Positions 51,654-61,037 of a stretch of 64,000 nt of DNA are shown piece by piece. Each line of letters opens with the position of its first letter. The first letter of the stretch is position 1. Source of the DNA: Amycolatopsis sulphurea (lineage in GTDB: Bacteria; Actinomycetota; Actinomycetes; Mycobacteriales; Pseudonocardiaceae); contig NZ_PDJK01000002.1 of NCBI RefSeq assembly GCF_002564045.1, forward strand, positions 5,084,001 to 5,148,000, read 5' to 3'. The position numbers and the translations under genes are program-made. The notes below the pieces were generated by a model. That model worked only from the letters and a program-made list of their open reading frames with translations. It did not search any database and was not told the origin of the DNA.

Positions 51654-53813
51654 GTGGCTTTCGCAACCGAACACCCCGTCCTCGCCCAGTCCGACTTCCG
51701 CCCGGTCTCCGAGGTGCCCCGCAGCGGCGGCCGGTTCGAGGTGGTCAGCGAGTACCGGCCGGCCGGCGACCAGCCGGCCGCCATCGACGATCTCGAGCGC
51801 CGGATCACCGCGGGAGAGAAGGACGTCGTGCTGCTCGGGGCCACGGGGACCGGCAAATCGGCCACCACCGCGTGGCTGATCGAGCGCGTGCAGCGCCCCA
51901 CGCTGGTGATGGCGCCGAACAAGACGCTGGCCGCGCAGCTGGCCAACGAGCTGCGCGAGCTGTTCCCGCACAACGCGGTCGAGTACTTCGTCAGCTACTA
52001 CGACTACTACCAGCCCGAGGCCTACATCGCGCAGACCGACACCTACATCGAGAAGGACTCGTCGATCAACGACGACGTCGAGCGGCTGCGGCATTCGGCC
52101 ACGATGAACCTGCTGTCCCGGCGGGACGTGATCGTGGTCGCCTCGGTGTCCTGCATCTACGGTCTCGGCACCCCGCAGTCCTACCTCGACCGGTCCACCA
52201 AGCTGACGGTCGGCGGCACGGTGGACCGCGACGTGCTGCTGCGCGCCCTGGTCGACGTGCAGTACACGCGCAACGACATCGCGTTCGCGCGCGGCACCTT
52301 CCGGGTGCGCGGCGACACCGTGGAGATCATCCCGGCGTACGAGGAGCTGGCCATCCGCGTCGAGCTGTTCGGCGACGAGATCGACAAGCTGTACTACCTG
52401 CACCCGCTCACCGGCGACATCGTGCGCGAGGTCGAGGAGGTGCGGATCTTCCCGGCCACGCACTACGTGGCCGGTCCGGAGCGGATGGAGAAGGCGATCC
52501 ACGGGATCGAGGCCGAGCTGGAGGGGCGGCTGGCCGATCTGGAGAAGCAGGGCAAGCTGCTGGAGGCGCAGCGGCTGCGCATGCGCACCGCCTACGACAT
52601 CGAGATGATGCGGCAGGTCGGTTTCTGCTCCGGGATCGAGAACTACTCGCGGCACATCGACGGCCGTTCCGCCGGGTCCGCCCCGGCCACCCTGATCGAC
52701 TACTTCCCGGAGGACTTCCTCCTGGTGATCGACGAATCGCACCAGACCGTGCCGCAGATCGGCGGTATGTACGAGGGCGACATGAGCCGCAAGCGCAACC
52801 TGGTCGACTACGGCTTCCGGCTGCCCAGCGCGGTGGACAACCGGCCGCTGACCTGGGAGGAGTTCTCCGACCGGATCGGGCAGACGGTGTACCTCTCGGC
52901 CACCCCCGGGCCGTACGAGATGGGGCAGACCGGCGGGGAGTTCGTCGAGCAGGTCATCCGGCCCACCGGCCTGGTCGACCCGAAGGTGGTGGTCAAGCCC
53001 ACCGAGGGGCAGATCGACGATCTGGTGCACGAGATCCGCGAGCGGGCGGAGAAGGACGAGCGGGTGCTGGTCACCACGCTGACCAAGAAGATGGCCGAGG
53101 ACCTCACCGACTACCTGCTGGAGCTGGGCATCCGGGTGCGGTACCTGCATTCGGAGGTGGACACCCTGCGCCGGGTCGAGCTGCTGCGGCAGCTGCGGGC
53201 CGGGGATTTCGACGTGCTGGTCGGCATCAACCTCCTGCGCGAGGGCCTCGATCTGCCCGAGGTGTCGCTGGTCGCGATCCTCGACGCGGACAAGGAGGGC
53301 TTCCTGCGCAGCGGCACCTCGCTGATCCAGACGATCGGCCGCGCGGCCCGGAACGTCTCCGGTGAGGTGCACATGTACGCGGACAAGATCACCGACTCGA
53401 TGCAGTACGCGATCGAGGAGACCGACCGCCGCCGGGCCAAGCAGGTCGCCTACAACACCGAGCGCGGGCTGGACCCGCAGCCGCTGCGCAAGAAGATCGC
53501 GGACATCCTGGACCGCGTCTACAGCGAGGCGGAGGACTCCGCGGAATCGGTCGCGGTCGGCGGTTCCGGCCGCAACGCCTCGCGTGGCAAGAAACCCGAA
53601 CAGGGCGACCGTGTGCGCAGCTCCGGGGTGCTGACCGAGAAGAACGTCTCGGCCATGCCCCGCGCGGAGCTGGCCGACCTGATCCAGCAGATGACCGACC
53701 AGATGATGCAGGCCGCCCGCGACCTGCAGTTCGAGCTGGCTGCCCGGCTCCGCGACGAGGTGTCCGACCTGAAGAAGGAGCTCCGCGGCATGGACGCGGC
53801 GGGGATTAAGTAG
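51654..53813 (+). CDS. uvrB: Excinuclease ABC subunit B
   Basis: GTG 51654 gives 719 residues, the usual length in actinomycetes. Key parts: [20 protein letters not shown], Walker [19 protein letters not shown] (about residue 62), the beta-hairpin with [20 protein letters not shown] (about 115-135), helicase motif [29 protein letters not shown], and [19 protein letters not shown] with [12 protein letters not shown]. The C-terminal UVR domain (about 675-715, [20 protein letters not shown]) binds UvrC. It loads onto damaged DNA with UvrA and verifies the lesion in nucleotide excision repair. Monocistronic. Confidence 0.97.
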   Translation: MAFATEHPVLAQSDFRPVSEVPRSGGRFEVVSEYRPAGDQPAAIDDLERRITAGEKDVVLLGATGTGKSATTAWLIERVQRPTLVMAPNKTLAAQLANELRELFPHNAVEYFVSYYDYYQPEAYIAQTDTYIEKDSSINDDVERLRHSATMNLLSRRDVIVVASVSCIYGLGTPQSYLDRSTKLTVGGTVDRDVLLRALVDVQYTRNDIAFARGTFRVRGDTVEIIPAYEELAIRVELFGDEIDKLYYLHPLTGDIVREVEEVRIFPATHYVAGPERMEKAIHGIEAELEGRLADLEKQGKLLEAQRLRMRTAYDIEMMRQVGFCSGIENYSRHIDGRSAGSAPATLIDYFPEDFLLVIDESHQTVPQIGGMYEGDMSRKRNLVDYGFRLPSAVDNRPLTWEEFSDRIGQTVYLSATPGPYEMGQTGGEFVEQVIRPTGLVDPKVVVKPTEGQIDDLVHEIRERAEKDERVLVTTLTKKMAEDLTDYLLELGIRVRYLHSEVDTLRRVELLRQLRAGDFDVLVGINLLREGLDLPEVSLVAILDADKEGFLRSGTSLIQTIGRAARNVSGEVHMYADKITDSMQYAIEETDRRRAKQVAYNTERGLDPQPLRKKIADILDRVYSEAEDSAESVAVGGSGRNASRGKKPEQGDRVRSSGVLTEKNVSAMPRAELADLIQQMTDQMMQAARDLQFELAARLRDEVSDLKKELRGMDAAGIK

Positions 53814-53842
53814 TTACACCATACCCTGGTACTCTTACACCC
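53814..53842 (+). promoter_or_regulatory. Promoter/operator region of the vapBC module
   Basis: Direct repeats TTACACC at 53814-53820 and 53835-53841, spaced 21 bp (two helical turns), with a GTACCAGGGTA-like inverted stretch between. The module starts at 53843, right after the second repeat, so the antitoxin probably binds here to repress its own operon. Confidence 0.5.
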
Positions 53843-54115
53843 ATGGCCATGAACATCAAGGACGCCGAGACCGAGCGGCTGGCCGCCGAGGTCGCCCAGT
53901 TGACCGGCGCCAGCAAGACCGGCGCCGTCCGCGACTCTCTCCGGTTGCGGAGAGACCAGCTCAGGCAGCGCGAGAACACCGACGAGCGGCTCAAGCGGAT
54001 GCGCCGTGTGCTGGAAGAGGAGATCTGGCCGTTGATCCCGCCGGAGGAGCTGGGAAAGCCGATCTCCAAGGAAGAGATCGAAGACATCCTCGGGTTCGGG
54101 CCGGAGGGCGTGTGA
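53843..54115 (+). CDS. vapB: VapB-type antitoxin
   Basis: The 90-residue product begins MAMNIKDAETERLAAEVAQL (ATG 53843; ATG 53849 is also possible), a ribbon-helix-helix-like PSK/VapB N-terminus: NIKDAETERLAAEVAQLTGA with the basic strand and two helices, SKTGAVRDSLRLRRDQLRQR. The C-terminal part (LIPPEELGKPISKEEIEDIL) would wrap the toxin. The vapC gene overlaps its stop by 4 bp. Such antitoxins autoregulate the operon by binding its promoter. Confidence 0.85.
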   Translation: MAMNIKDAETERLAAEVAQLTGASKTGAVRDSLRLRRDQLRQRENTDERLKRMRRVLEEEIWPLIPPEELGKPISKEEIEDILGFGPEGV

Positions 54116-54513
54116 TCGTCGACAGTTCCGCCATCGTGGCGATCGTGCTCCGGGAGCCCGGGCACGAATCGCTCGAGGAAAAGCTCGCGGAGGCGGTTGC
54201 GCCCCGGATCGGTGCGCCGACTCTCGTGGAGGTCGGCGTGGTCTTGACGGCGAAACTCGGCGGACGGGGCCGGTTGGTGCTTGCCCGGTTCCTCCAGGAC
54301 AACCACATCACGACGATTCCCTTCACCGAGGAACACAGCGAAGCGGCGATCGACGCGTTCGGCCAGTTCGGAAAGGGGCGGCACCCGGCCAGGCTCAACC
54401 TCGGCGACTGCTACTCCTACGCCACCGCCACGATCGCCAGGGAACCGTTGCTTTATATCGGCGACGACTTCCCGCACACCGACCTTCCCCTGGTCGAACT
54501 CGGCGAGAGCTGA
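54112..54513 (+). CDS. vapC: VapC-type PIN-domain ribonuclease toxin
   Basis: GTG 54112 starts the 133-residue PIN domain. The acidic metal-binding residues are in place: Asp4 in MIVDSSAIVAIVL, Glu40 in APTLVEVGVVL, Asp99 in LNLGDCYSYATA, and a fourth acid near 118 (IGDDFPHT). VapC toxins cleave tRNA or rRNA when the VapB antitoxin is degraded. The set is complete and likely active. The convergent S37 peptidase gene ends 31 bp away. Confidence 0.9.
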   Translation: MIVDSSAIVAIVLREPGHESLEEKLAEAVAPRIGAPTLVEVGVVLTAKLGGRGRLVLARFLQDNHITTIPFTEEHSEAAIDAFGQFGKGRHPARLNLGDCYSYATATIAREPLLYIGDDFPHTDLPLVELGES

Positions 54514-54544
54514 CTCGCCGGGAGTCCGGCCCGGAGCGATCCCG

Positions 54545-55948
54545 CTACAGCCGGGGCCGCTCCGTCAGCACCTGATCGGTGTCGAAGTCCGGGAAGCCCG
54601 AAGGCGCGGTCCCCGCGAACGAGCGGGCCGAAGCGGGCGACTCCGGCAGACCCGCCCAGCGCCGGATCGCCGAAGTGGCTTCCGCGGCCTGCGCGGGCGG
54701 CAGCTGCGCGATGGACGACCCGTGGTTACCGCCCGAAACGAAGTAGCGGTGGGAATCCCTGCTCCCGAAGCCGAGCTGGAACGGTTCGGCGCTCCACGGG
54801 TCGTTCGAGCCGTACACGAACAGCAACTGCCGTCCCTGCGACTTCACCCAGAAGTCGATGTCCGGCATGGCCAGGTAGTCGAACCGCGGCAGCCGCACCG
54901 AGGCGGGCACGAAGGTCCGCGGTGTGTCGGCGCCCGGATAGCGCAGCAGGTCGCGCAGGTAGCTGTCGTACGCCTCGGGGGAGCCGAGCTGCACCGCGGC
55001 CTGGTAGTAGTACGGCACGACCGAATCGAGTTCCTGGTCGGAATAGCTGTTGAGGCTCTCCACCTTCTCGAACCAGTTCCACACCGTCGCAGCCGGTGCG
55101 CCGGGCTTCGGCACCGATGCGCAGTCCGAGGCCTTCTGGTACTGCCAGAAGCCGAAGTACGAGTCGATCACCGCGATCTCGAGGGACTTGTCGAGCGAGC
55201 CCACCGTCTTGAAGGTGTAGCCCTTCTTCGCGGCCGCCGCCTTCGCCAGCTCGCCCAGCTCGTCGCGCCGCTTCAGCGCGTCCCGCTGGAGTGCCTTCAG
55301 CGAGGCGCGGCACTCGGGGGTGCCGACGTTCGCGAGGAACCGGTTGTAGTTGTCCACCGGGTCGATGACGTCGTTCGGCGCGACGTAGGGGATCGTGCCG
55401 TTGACGTCATCGGGGAAGAACCGGCGGAAGTACGTCGCGGTCATCCCGCCCTTGCTGCCACCGGTCGCCAGCCACCGGCCCCGGTAGATCTTCTTGAGCG
55501 CCTGCACCGCATCATGCTCGTCGGCCGCCGCCTGCCAGATGGTGAGATCCCGGGACCAGTCCGCCGGTTCCGGGCGCGACGGGGTGAAATAGCGGTACTC
55601 CATGGACAGCTGGTTGCCGTCGACGATCCGGGTCGGCTCGCTGCGATTCGGCGTCTGGGACACGTCGTAGCCGCTGGTGTAGGCCACCGTCGGGGCGGAG
55701 GAATCCCGGTGCAGCAAGGTGAACCGCTGCTCGAACGTGCGCCCTTCCGGATGCCGGTGATCGACCGGCTGCGTGAAGGTCAGCTTGAAGAACTGGAATC
55801 CCGCGGGTGCGGGGTCCTTCGAGACGACGGTGAGCCGCGGGATCGCCGCCAGCTCGGTGGTGATGTCGCTCGCGCTCGCCGCGGGCGCCGCCGTGACGAG
55901 CCCGGCGGTCACGAGGAGAACGGACGAGAAAGTGAGCAGCCTGCGCAC
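54545..55948 (-). CDS. Secreted S37-family peptidase (prolyl tri/tetrapeptidyl aminopeptidase)
   Basis: The 467-residue protein has a signal peptide (RRLLTFSSVLLVTAGLVTAA, cleavage near ASAS at 24-27). The serine nucleophile lies in WLATGGSKGGMTATYFRRFF (Ser165), matching the GGSKGG motif of family S37. VYGSNDPWSAEPFQLGFGSR supplies the Asp loop and FVSGGNHGSSIAQLPP the catalytic His. S37 enzymes from Streptomyces remove Pro-containing tri- or tetrapeptides from protein N-termini. Secreted, probably for nutrient or morphogenetic proteolysis; single gene. Confidence 0.88.
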   Translation of the reverse strand: MRRLLTFSSVLLVTAGLVTAAPAASASDITTELAAIPRLTVVSKDPAPAGFQFFKLTFTQPVDHRHPEGRTFEQRFTLLHRDSSAPTVAYTSGYDVSQTPNRSEPTRIVDGNQLSMEYRYFTPSRPEPADWSRDLTIWQAAADEHDAVQALKKIYRGRWLATGGSKGGMTATYFRRFFPDDVNGTIPYVAPNDVIDPVDNYNRFLANVGTPECRASLKALQRDALKRRDELGELAKAAAAKKGYTFKTVGSLDKSLEIAVIDSYFGFWQYQKASDCASVPKPGAPAATVWNWFEKVESLNSYSDQELDSVVPYYYQAAVQLGSPEAYDSYLRDLLRYPGADTPRTFVPASVRLPRFDYLAMPDIDFWVKSQGRQLLFVYGSNDPWSAEPFQLGFGSRDSHRYFVSGGNHGSSIAQLPPAQAAEATSAIRRWAGLPESPASARSFAGTAPSGFPDFDTDQVLTERPRL

Positions 55949-56063
55949 GCGGTCCCTTTCGACAGCGGAAGATCAACAGGCCGAGGTTATCGGCTCGCCG
56001 ACAACGGCCACACCGGCCGAAGGTAGGGACGCGGCGCTCAGCTCCGGTCCATAGAGGACTTGA

Positions 56064-56780
56064 TCACTTCGAGGGTTTTTCCGCGCACCACAGCCGTTCC
56101 ACCCGGGCGTCGTCGGACACCCGGTTCTCGGCGATCCGTTCGTGATAGGGGCGGCGCAGCTGGGCCTTGGTGTGCGCGAACGCTTCGGCCGGGAGCCCGG
56201 CCAGCCGCGTCGCCAGCTCCACGGCCCGGAACCTCAGCTCCTCGGCGGGCGCGACCTCGTCCACCAGCCCCCGCGCCAGCGCGTCCGCGATGGTCAGGGC
56301 CGCGCCGCTGTAGGCGAGTGCGGGCAACGGGGTCGTGCCGTAGGCGCACCGCAGGATTTCCAGCGCAGCCAACGGAAACGGCACCCCGCGGTGCAGCTCC
56401 GGCATACCGAGCCGGCCCTCGCCGTCAGCGGCCACCCGGTGGTCGCACGCGGCGGCGAGCACCAGCCCGAAGCCCGTCGCGTGCCCGTTGACCGCGGCCA
56501 CCACCGGACGCGGGAAACCGAAGACGGCCAGCAGCGCGTCCGACAGCTCGGACAGGAACTCCTCGATGCGGCGTGCTCCGCCTTCGACGATCCTGGCGAG
56601 GTCGGCGCCGGGGGAGAAGGTGTCCCCGGTGCCGGTCAGCACGACGGCGCGGGACTCCGCCGCGTCCGCCTCCTCAAGGCCGAGCACGAGCTGGCGGCAG
56701 GTCGCGGTGTCCAGGCCCTGCTCCATCTTCACCAGGGCGATGCCCTCGGCGCCTGCGGAGAGTTCCAGTCGGATCGTCAC
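56064..56780 (-). CDS. Enoyl-CoA hydratase/isomerase-family protein
   Basis: GTG 56780 starts a 238-residue crotonase-fold protein (shorter than the usual 260). It has SRAVVLTGTGDTFSPGADLA, PRPVVAAVNGHATGFGLVLA (oxyanion holes) and GRLGMPELHRGVPFPLAALE; the Glu of MPELHRG corresponds to the second hydratase acid, but the first one is not evident, so isomerase or another crotonase chemistry is possible. No metabolic neighbours help. It is downstream of nothing obvious on the same strand, with its own promoter. Confidence 0.82.
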   Translation of the reverse strand: MTIRLELSAGAEGIALVKMEQGLDTATCRQLVLGLEEADAAESRAVVLTGTGDTFSPGADLARIVEGGARRIEEFLSELSDALLAVFGFPRPVVAAVNGHATGFGLVLAAACDHRVAADGEGRLGMPELHRGVPFPLAALEILRCAYGTTPLPALAYSGAALTIADALARGLVDEVAPAEELRFRAVELATRLAGLPAEAFAHTKAQLRRPYHERIAENRVSDDARVERLWCAEKPSK

Positions 56781-56825
56781 GCGCAGCACCGTACCGCCGT
56801 CCGGCCCGGTTCGTCGGGTGAGGAC

Positions 56826-57764
56826 TCAGCTGGTGATGTCCTTGCGGGCGAACCGGCGCCCGGCCAGCAGCAGGAACACCGTCGCGTAGACCAGGGCCGA
56901 AAGCACCCCGCGGACGAGGTTGTTCCAGTCGATGTCGGTGGAGATCAGGTCGATCCAGGCGAACGAGTAGTGCGTGGGCAGGTAGTTCCGCAGGTCGCCC
57001 AGCGCGGTGATCTGGTCGAGGATCTGCGACAGGATCGCCACCAGCACCGTGCCGCCGACCGCGCCCAGCGGCGCCTCGGTGGACACGCTCAGCAGCAGCC
57101 CCAGCCCGGCCACCCAGGCCAGCTGGATCACGATGTACCCGATGGACAGCAGCAGCGCGAGCAGACTGTCGCCGAAGGCGATCGCGTCGCCGGTCGGGCT
57201 GATCGCGTCGCCCGAACCGTAGAAGATCACGCCGACCAGCAACGACATCAGCGGCAGCAGCACCAGCGCGCCGATCGAGAGCAGCCCGGACACCACGGCC
57301 TTCTGCCGCAGCAGCCGGTGCCGCGGCACCGGGATCGCCAGCAGGTATTTCAGGCTCGACCACGAGGATTCGCTGGCGATCGTGTCCCCGAAGAACAGCG
57401 CCACGATCATCGGCAGCAGAAAGGTCCCGGACACGAACAGCGCGAGTACCACGAAGTTCGGCGCACTCGCGGTGGCCAGGTCCACGAACCCGCCGGAGCG
57501 CCGGTTCGGGCTGGCCTGCCCGATCTCGAAGGCCAGCACCAGGATGAACGGCAGCACCGCGACGAACGCGAGTACCAGCTGAGTCCGGCGTCGGCGCAGC
57601 TGCCGCCTCAGCTCCACGCCCAGCCGTAGCGTGCGCGCGGCCCGGTACCCAGCCACCGCGCCGTCGGGGCCGATCTCCGCCGGCTCCGCGGTGGCCAGGT
57701 CGCTCAGCTCCTGCAACGCCGCGGGGTCGGTGTGCACCCCGCTGGCACCGTCGGTGGTGTTCAT
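56826..57764 (-). CDS. ABC-2-type exporter permease
   Basis: The 312-residue protein has an N-terminal cytoplasmic stretch (about 45 residues with LQELSDLATAEPAEIGPDGA) and six hydrophobic segments: TQLVLAFVAVLPFILVLAFE, NFVVLALFVSGTFLLPMIVA, VVSGLLSIGALVLLPLMSLL, LLALLLSIGYIVIQLAWVAG, and two more near the end. SSWSSLKYLLAIPVPRHRLL matches ABC-2 permeases. The ATPase is the C-terminal half of the fusion protein encoded just upstream; the two genes are separated by about 100 bp on the same strand. Confidence 0.85.
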   Translation of the reverse strand: MNTTDGASGVHTDPAALQELSDLATAEPAEIGPDGAVAGYRAARTLRLGVELRRQLRRRRTQLVLAFVAVLPFILVLAFEIGQASPNRRSGGFVDLATASAPNFVVLALFVSGTFLLPMIVALFFGDTIASESSWSSLKYLLAIPVPRHRLLRQKAVVSGLLSIGALVLLPLMSLLVGVIFYGSGDAISPTGDAIAFGDSLLALLLSIGYIVIQLAWVAGLGLLLSVSTEAPLGAVGGTVLVAILSQILDQITALGDLRNYLPTHYSFAWIDLISTDIDWNNLVRGVLSALVYATVFLLLAGRRFARKDITS

Positions 57765-57861
57765 GCGACCTCCACAGGAGTGGTGTTCATGCGTCGCCGG
57801 TGGGCGCCGATGGTGGACAAAGCGCCGTCTTCGCAGGCGGAGATACCTCGCCGGGTGCTCA

Positions 57862-60711
57862 TCAATCGTCTCCCACCAGCTGCAGGAACGCGTCTTCCAG
57901 CCGTCGCCGCGGCCCCGCCTGTGCCACGGCGACGCCCGCGCGGACCAGCGTGGCCACCGCCTCAGCCCGCGGGAGCCCGCCGAGGTTCGCGTGTACCAGG
58001 TCGTCCTCGGTCTCGAGGTCCGAGACGCCGCCGATTCCCTTCAGCGCGGCCGCGGCGGCCGCCGGGTCGTCCACCCGGAAGGTCGCCTCCCCGCTCGCCG
58101 CGGCCAGCTCGCCGACCTCCCCGGCGGCAACGAGCGTGCCGCGGTGCATGACCACCACGTGCGTGCAGGTCTGCTCGACCTCGGCCAGCAGGTGGCTGGA
58201 CACCACGACGGTGCGCCCGGTCGCGGCGTAGCGCTGCAGCACCTCGCGCATCTGGTGGATCTGCGGCGGGTCGAGCCCGTTGGTCGGTTCGTCGAGCACC
58301 ATCAGCTCCGGCAGGCCGAGCATCGCCTGCGCGATCGCCAGCCGCTGCCGCATGCCCTGGCTGTAGGTCTTGACCCGCCGGTGCACCGCGTCGCCCAGCC
58401 CGGCGATCTCCAGCGCCTCGGTGAAGTGCGCCTTCTCCGCGGGCCGCCCGGTGGCCGCCCAGTACAGCTCCAGATTCGCCTGGCCGGACAGATGCGGCAG
58501 GAACCCGGAACCCTCCACGAACGACCCGATCCGCGACAGCACCGGCGCCCCCGGCGTGATCCGGTGGCCGAACACCCGGATCTCACCCGCGGTGGGCGTG
58601 ATCAGGCCCATCAGCATGCGCAGCGTCGTCGTCTTGCCCGCGCCGTTCGGCCCGAGCAGGCCGAGCACCTGGCCGGGCTCCACCCGGAAGGACAGGTCCC
58701 GCACCGCGACGAACCCGCCGCCGTAGTGCTTGCGCAGCCCGGAGATCACCAGCGGCGTCGAGGCCAGCTCCGGGTCGACGTCGTGCGCCCGGCGGCGCCG
58801 GAGGGCGACCACGGTCAGCACGGCCGCACCGGCCAGCAGGGTCCCGCCGATGCCGATCAGCTGCCCGGTGGGCAAGGCCGCCCCGGCCGAAGTGCCCGGC
58901 ACGACCGGGACCTGCAGCGCGCTCCCGGACGCGAGGCCGATGCGGAACACCCCCGGCTGTGGCGGGACCGAATAGGACTGGTCGGTGGTGCCGACCACCA
59001 GCCGCAGCGAGTGCCCGGTCTCGACCGGCCGCACGATGCCCGGCAGGGTCACCGTGACCTCCACGGGGGTGCCGTCCGCGGGCAGCCCGGTCACCCGGAA
59101 CGGGGCCACCGCGTTCGCGGGCAGCGCTCGGTTGCCGTCTTGGCCGACGTCGTAGAGCTTCGCGAACAGCACCGCTTCCGGCAGCGGGTGCGCCGGGTCG
59201 GTGGCGACCTGCAGCCGCACCGTGCTCGCCCCGGCCACGACGACCTGCCGGTCGAACGGCTGGGTGCCGAACTGCGCGCCCTGCCCCGGCGGATCCGTCC
59301 CGAACAGCTGCGACAGCCGTGACGACGAACTGGAGGCGAGCCCGTTGAGCCCGGGGATTCCGCTCACCGCGGCCGGATTCGCCCCGGCAGGCCGCACGGC
59401 CTGCTGCGCGGGACCAGTGAGCGTCAGCTGCTGCCGTTCGGTGTTCCCACCGGCGAGCCCTGGGTAGGCGTCCGCGGAGACCGTCCGCACGGACGGGGTC
59501 CCATTGGCGCGCAACGTGCCCTGCACGTCGTAGCTGAAGCCGTGGCCGGGATCGCCGTCGCCGGTGAGCGCGGACCACAGGAAGTCGCCGATCTTCCCGC
59601 GCAGCTGCGGGCCAGGCGTGCCGCCGTCGTGCCCACCGGCGTACCAGATCGTGCGGACCGAGCCGCCCGCCGCGGTGATCTGCCGCGCCGTCGCGTCGGA
59701 CTGGTCGAGGCCGAACAGCGTGTCGTTCTCGCCCTGCACGAGCAGTGTCGGCACGGTGATCCGGTTCGTGACCGACGCGGGGGAGATCCGGCGCAGCAGG
59801 GCTGTGGTCTGGGCGCTCGCCTTTCCCGTGGTGGAAAGCTCGGTGTAGGCCTGGCAGACCGCAGCGGTGAACCGGCCGCACGGGTCCGCGGCCGGCTGCT
59901 GCGCGCGGCCCGATGGACCGGCCGCCTGGGGCGAGGTGCCGCTGCCGCCTGCCGTGCCCCCGTTGTCGCTGCTTTTCTGTCCGGCCTCGGGGGCTACGGC
60001 CGACGGCGCGCCGCCCGTGGCTCCCGAGCCAGCCGAGAAGAGGATGCCTGCCCAGCTCTTCTTGAAGACACCGTCCTGGGCGAACGCACCGGCCGCCGGA
60101 GTCTTCGCCGTTGCCGTCCGCGCGGCCGTGTTCGGCACGAGACCCTGCGCGAGGTCGTTGTAGGTGATCACCGGGGCGACCGCGCGCACCCGGTGGTCGG
60201 TGCCGGCCAGCAGCAGCGACAACGCCCCGCCGTAGGAAGCGCCCGTGACCGCAAGCTCGGGCGCGCCACCGGGACCGGTGGCGACGTCGTGCCCGGACAG
60301 CAGCCGGTCGATCAGCCGGCTCGCGTCGGCCACCTCGCCGTCCGGATCGTTCAGCCCGATCTGGCCGGTGCTGCGGCCGAACCCGCGTGCCGACCAGGTG
60401 AGCACGAGGAACCCGCGCTGAGCCAGCTCTTCGGCCTGTGCGCCCACGTCCGTCTTGTCCGCGCCGAACCCGTGCGTGAGCAGCACGGCGGGCGCGGGGG
60501 TGTGCTCGGGGTAGTAGGTCGTGGTGTCGATGCGGACCTGCTCGGCGGAGCCGGGCGCGGCCGGCACCGCGACGAAGGCGTCCTGGGTCCGGATCGCAGG
60601 CCGCCCGGAGCCACTGGCGGTCCAGACCACTGCGGCTGCGGCGATCACCACCACCGCGGCCAGCGCGAGGAGCCGGGTGGTGCGCGTGCGGGGGAGTGGG
60701 AATCGGGGCAC
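57862..60711 (-). CDS. Fusion of an S15-like alpha/beta hydrolase with an ABC exporter ATPase
   Basis: The 949-residue protein begins with a membrane anchor (LLALAAVVVIAAAAVVWTAS). The alpha/beta hydrolase (about residues 45-400) has LLTHGFGADKTDVGAQAEEL and the nucleophile elbow VTGASYGGALS (Ser159), then VPTLLVQGENDTLFGLDQSD and WYAGGHDGG (Asp and His). A beta-sandwich XPP/S15 C-terminal domain follows (about 430-610), then one more membrane segment (LIGIGGTLLAGAAVLTVVAL). The ABC ATPase (about 650-949) has Walker [10 protein letters not shown], signature YSQGMRQRLAIAQAML, and Walker B VLDEPTNGLDPPQ. The hydrolase is outside and the ATPase inside the membrane. Confidence 0.88.
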   Translation of the reverse strand: MPRFPLPRTRTTRLLALAAVVVIAAAAVVWTASGSGRPAIRTQDAFVAVPAAPGSAEQVRIDTTTYYPEHTPAPAVLLTHGFGADKTDVGAQAEELAQRGFLVLTWSARGFGRSTGQIGLNDPDGEVADASRLIDRLLSGHDVATGPGGAPELAVTGASYGGALSLLLAGTDHRVRAVAPVITYNDLAQGLVPNTAARTATAKTPAAGAFAQDGVFKKSWAGILFSAGSGATGGAPSAVAPEAGQKSSDNGGTAGGSGTSPQAAGPSGRAQQPAADPCGRFTAAVCQAYTELSTTGKASAQTTALLRRISPASVTNRITVPTLLVQGENDTLFGLDQSDATARQITAAGGSVRTIWYAGGHDGGTPGPQLRGKIGDFLWSALTGDGDPGHGFSYDVQGTLRANGTPSVRTVSADAYPGLAGGNTERQQLTLTGPAQQAVRPAGANPAAVSGIPGLNGLASSSSSRLSQLFGTDPPGQGAQFGTQPFDRQVVVAGASTVRLQVATDPAHPLPEAVLFAKLYDVGQDGNRALPANAVAPFRVTGLPADGTPVEVTVTLPGIVRPVETGHSLRLVVGTTDQSYSVPPQPGVFRIGLASGSALQVPVVPGTSAGAALPTGQLIGIGGTLLAGAAVLTVVALRRRRAHDVDPELASTPLVISGLRKHYGGGFVAVRDLSFRVEPGQVLGLLGPNGAGKTTTLRMLMGLITPTAGEIRVFGHRITPGAPVLSRIGSFVEGSGFLPHLSGQANLELYWAATGRPAEKAHFTEALEIAGLGDAVHRRVKTYSQGMRQRLAIAQAMLGLPELMVLDEPTNGLDPPQIHQMREVLQRYAATGRTVVVSSHLLAEVEQTCTHVVVMHRGTLVAAGEVGELAAASGEATFRVDDPAAAAAALKGIGGVSDLETEDDLVHANLGGLPRAEAVATLVRAGVAVAQAGPRRRLEDAFLQLVGDD

Positions 60712-60879
60712 GTGCCGACGTTAGGCGAGCTTTCCTGAGAATGCCGCCCCGGCTTTACGCGGATCAGACACCGTGCTCACTCGTTCGCGTGGTCAGTGAG
60801 GTGGCTAACACGGCCGTCCCGGTGATGCGGGCTACCCCCGCTGGCATTCGCCGCCGGTAACCGGCAAACTGGACGCGCT

Positions 60880-61001
60880 GTGAGGGGAGTATTCCTTCGC
60901 GGCGGTGTCGTCAGCACGGCGGCCGGTCCCTTCCGCTTGCGGTGAGGTTCGGCCCCCGGCACCGTCGGCCGCGCGTCCGCGTGGCGGGAGAGACCTCCGG
61001 T
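60880..61001 (+). ncRNA. yybP-ykoY-type (Mn2+) riboswitch upstream of the TerC gene
   Basis: The conserved 5' element GAGGGGAGTATTCC (about 60882) and the 3' element GGGAGAGACCTCCGG (about 60986-61000) have the spacing and motifs of the yybP-ykoY family (GGGGAGUA and GAGACCUC pairing), with an internal GC-rich arm between. It ends 36 bp before the TerC start. The family senses Mn2+ and controls Mn exporters such as TerC/Alx proteins; translation or transcription control is possible. Confidence 0.72.
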
Positions 61002-61037
61002 TAGTTGCTGCTGCGCACTATCCGGAGGTTGCGTTTC

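Noticed and set aside
51027-53372. Very long leftward frame across uvrB ending in DUF402
   Set aside because: Only the part from 51551 down is a real gene; the rest is a uvrB shadow.
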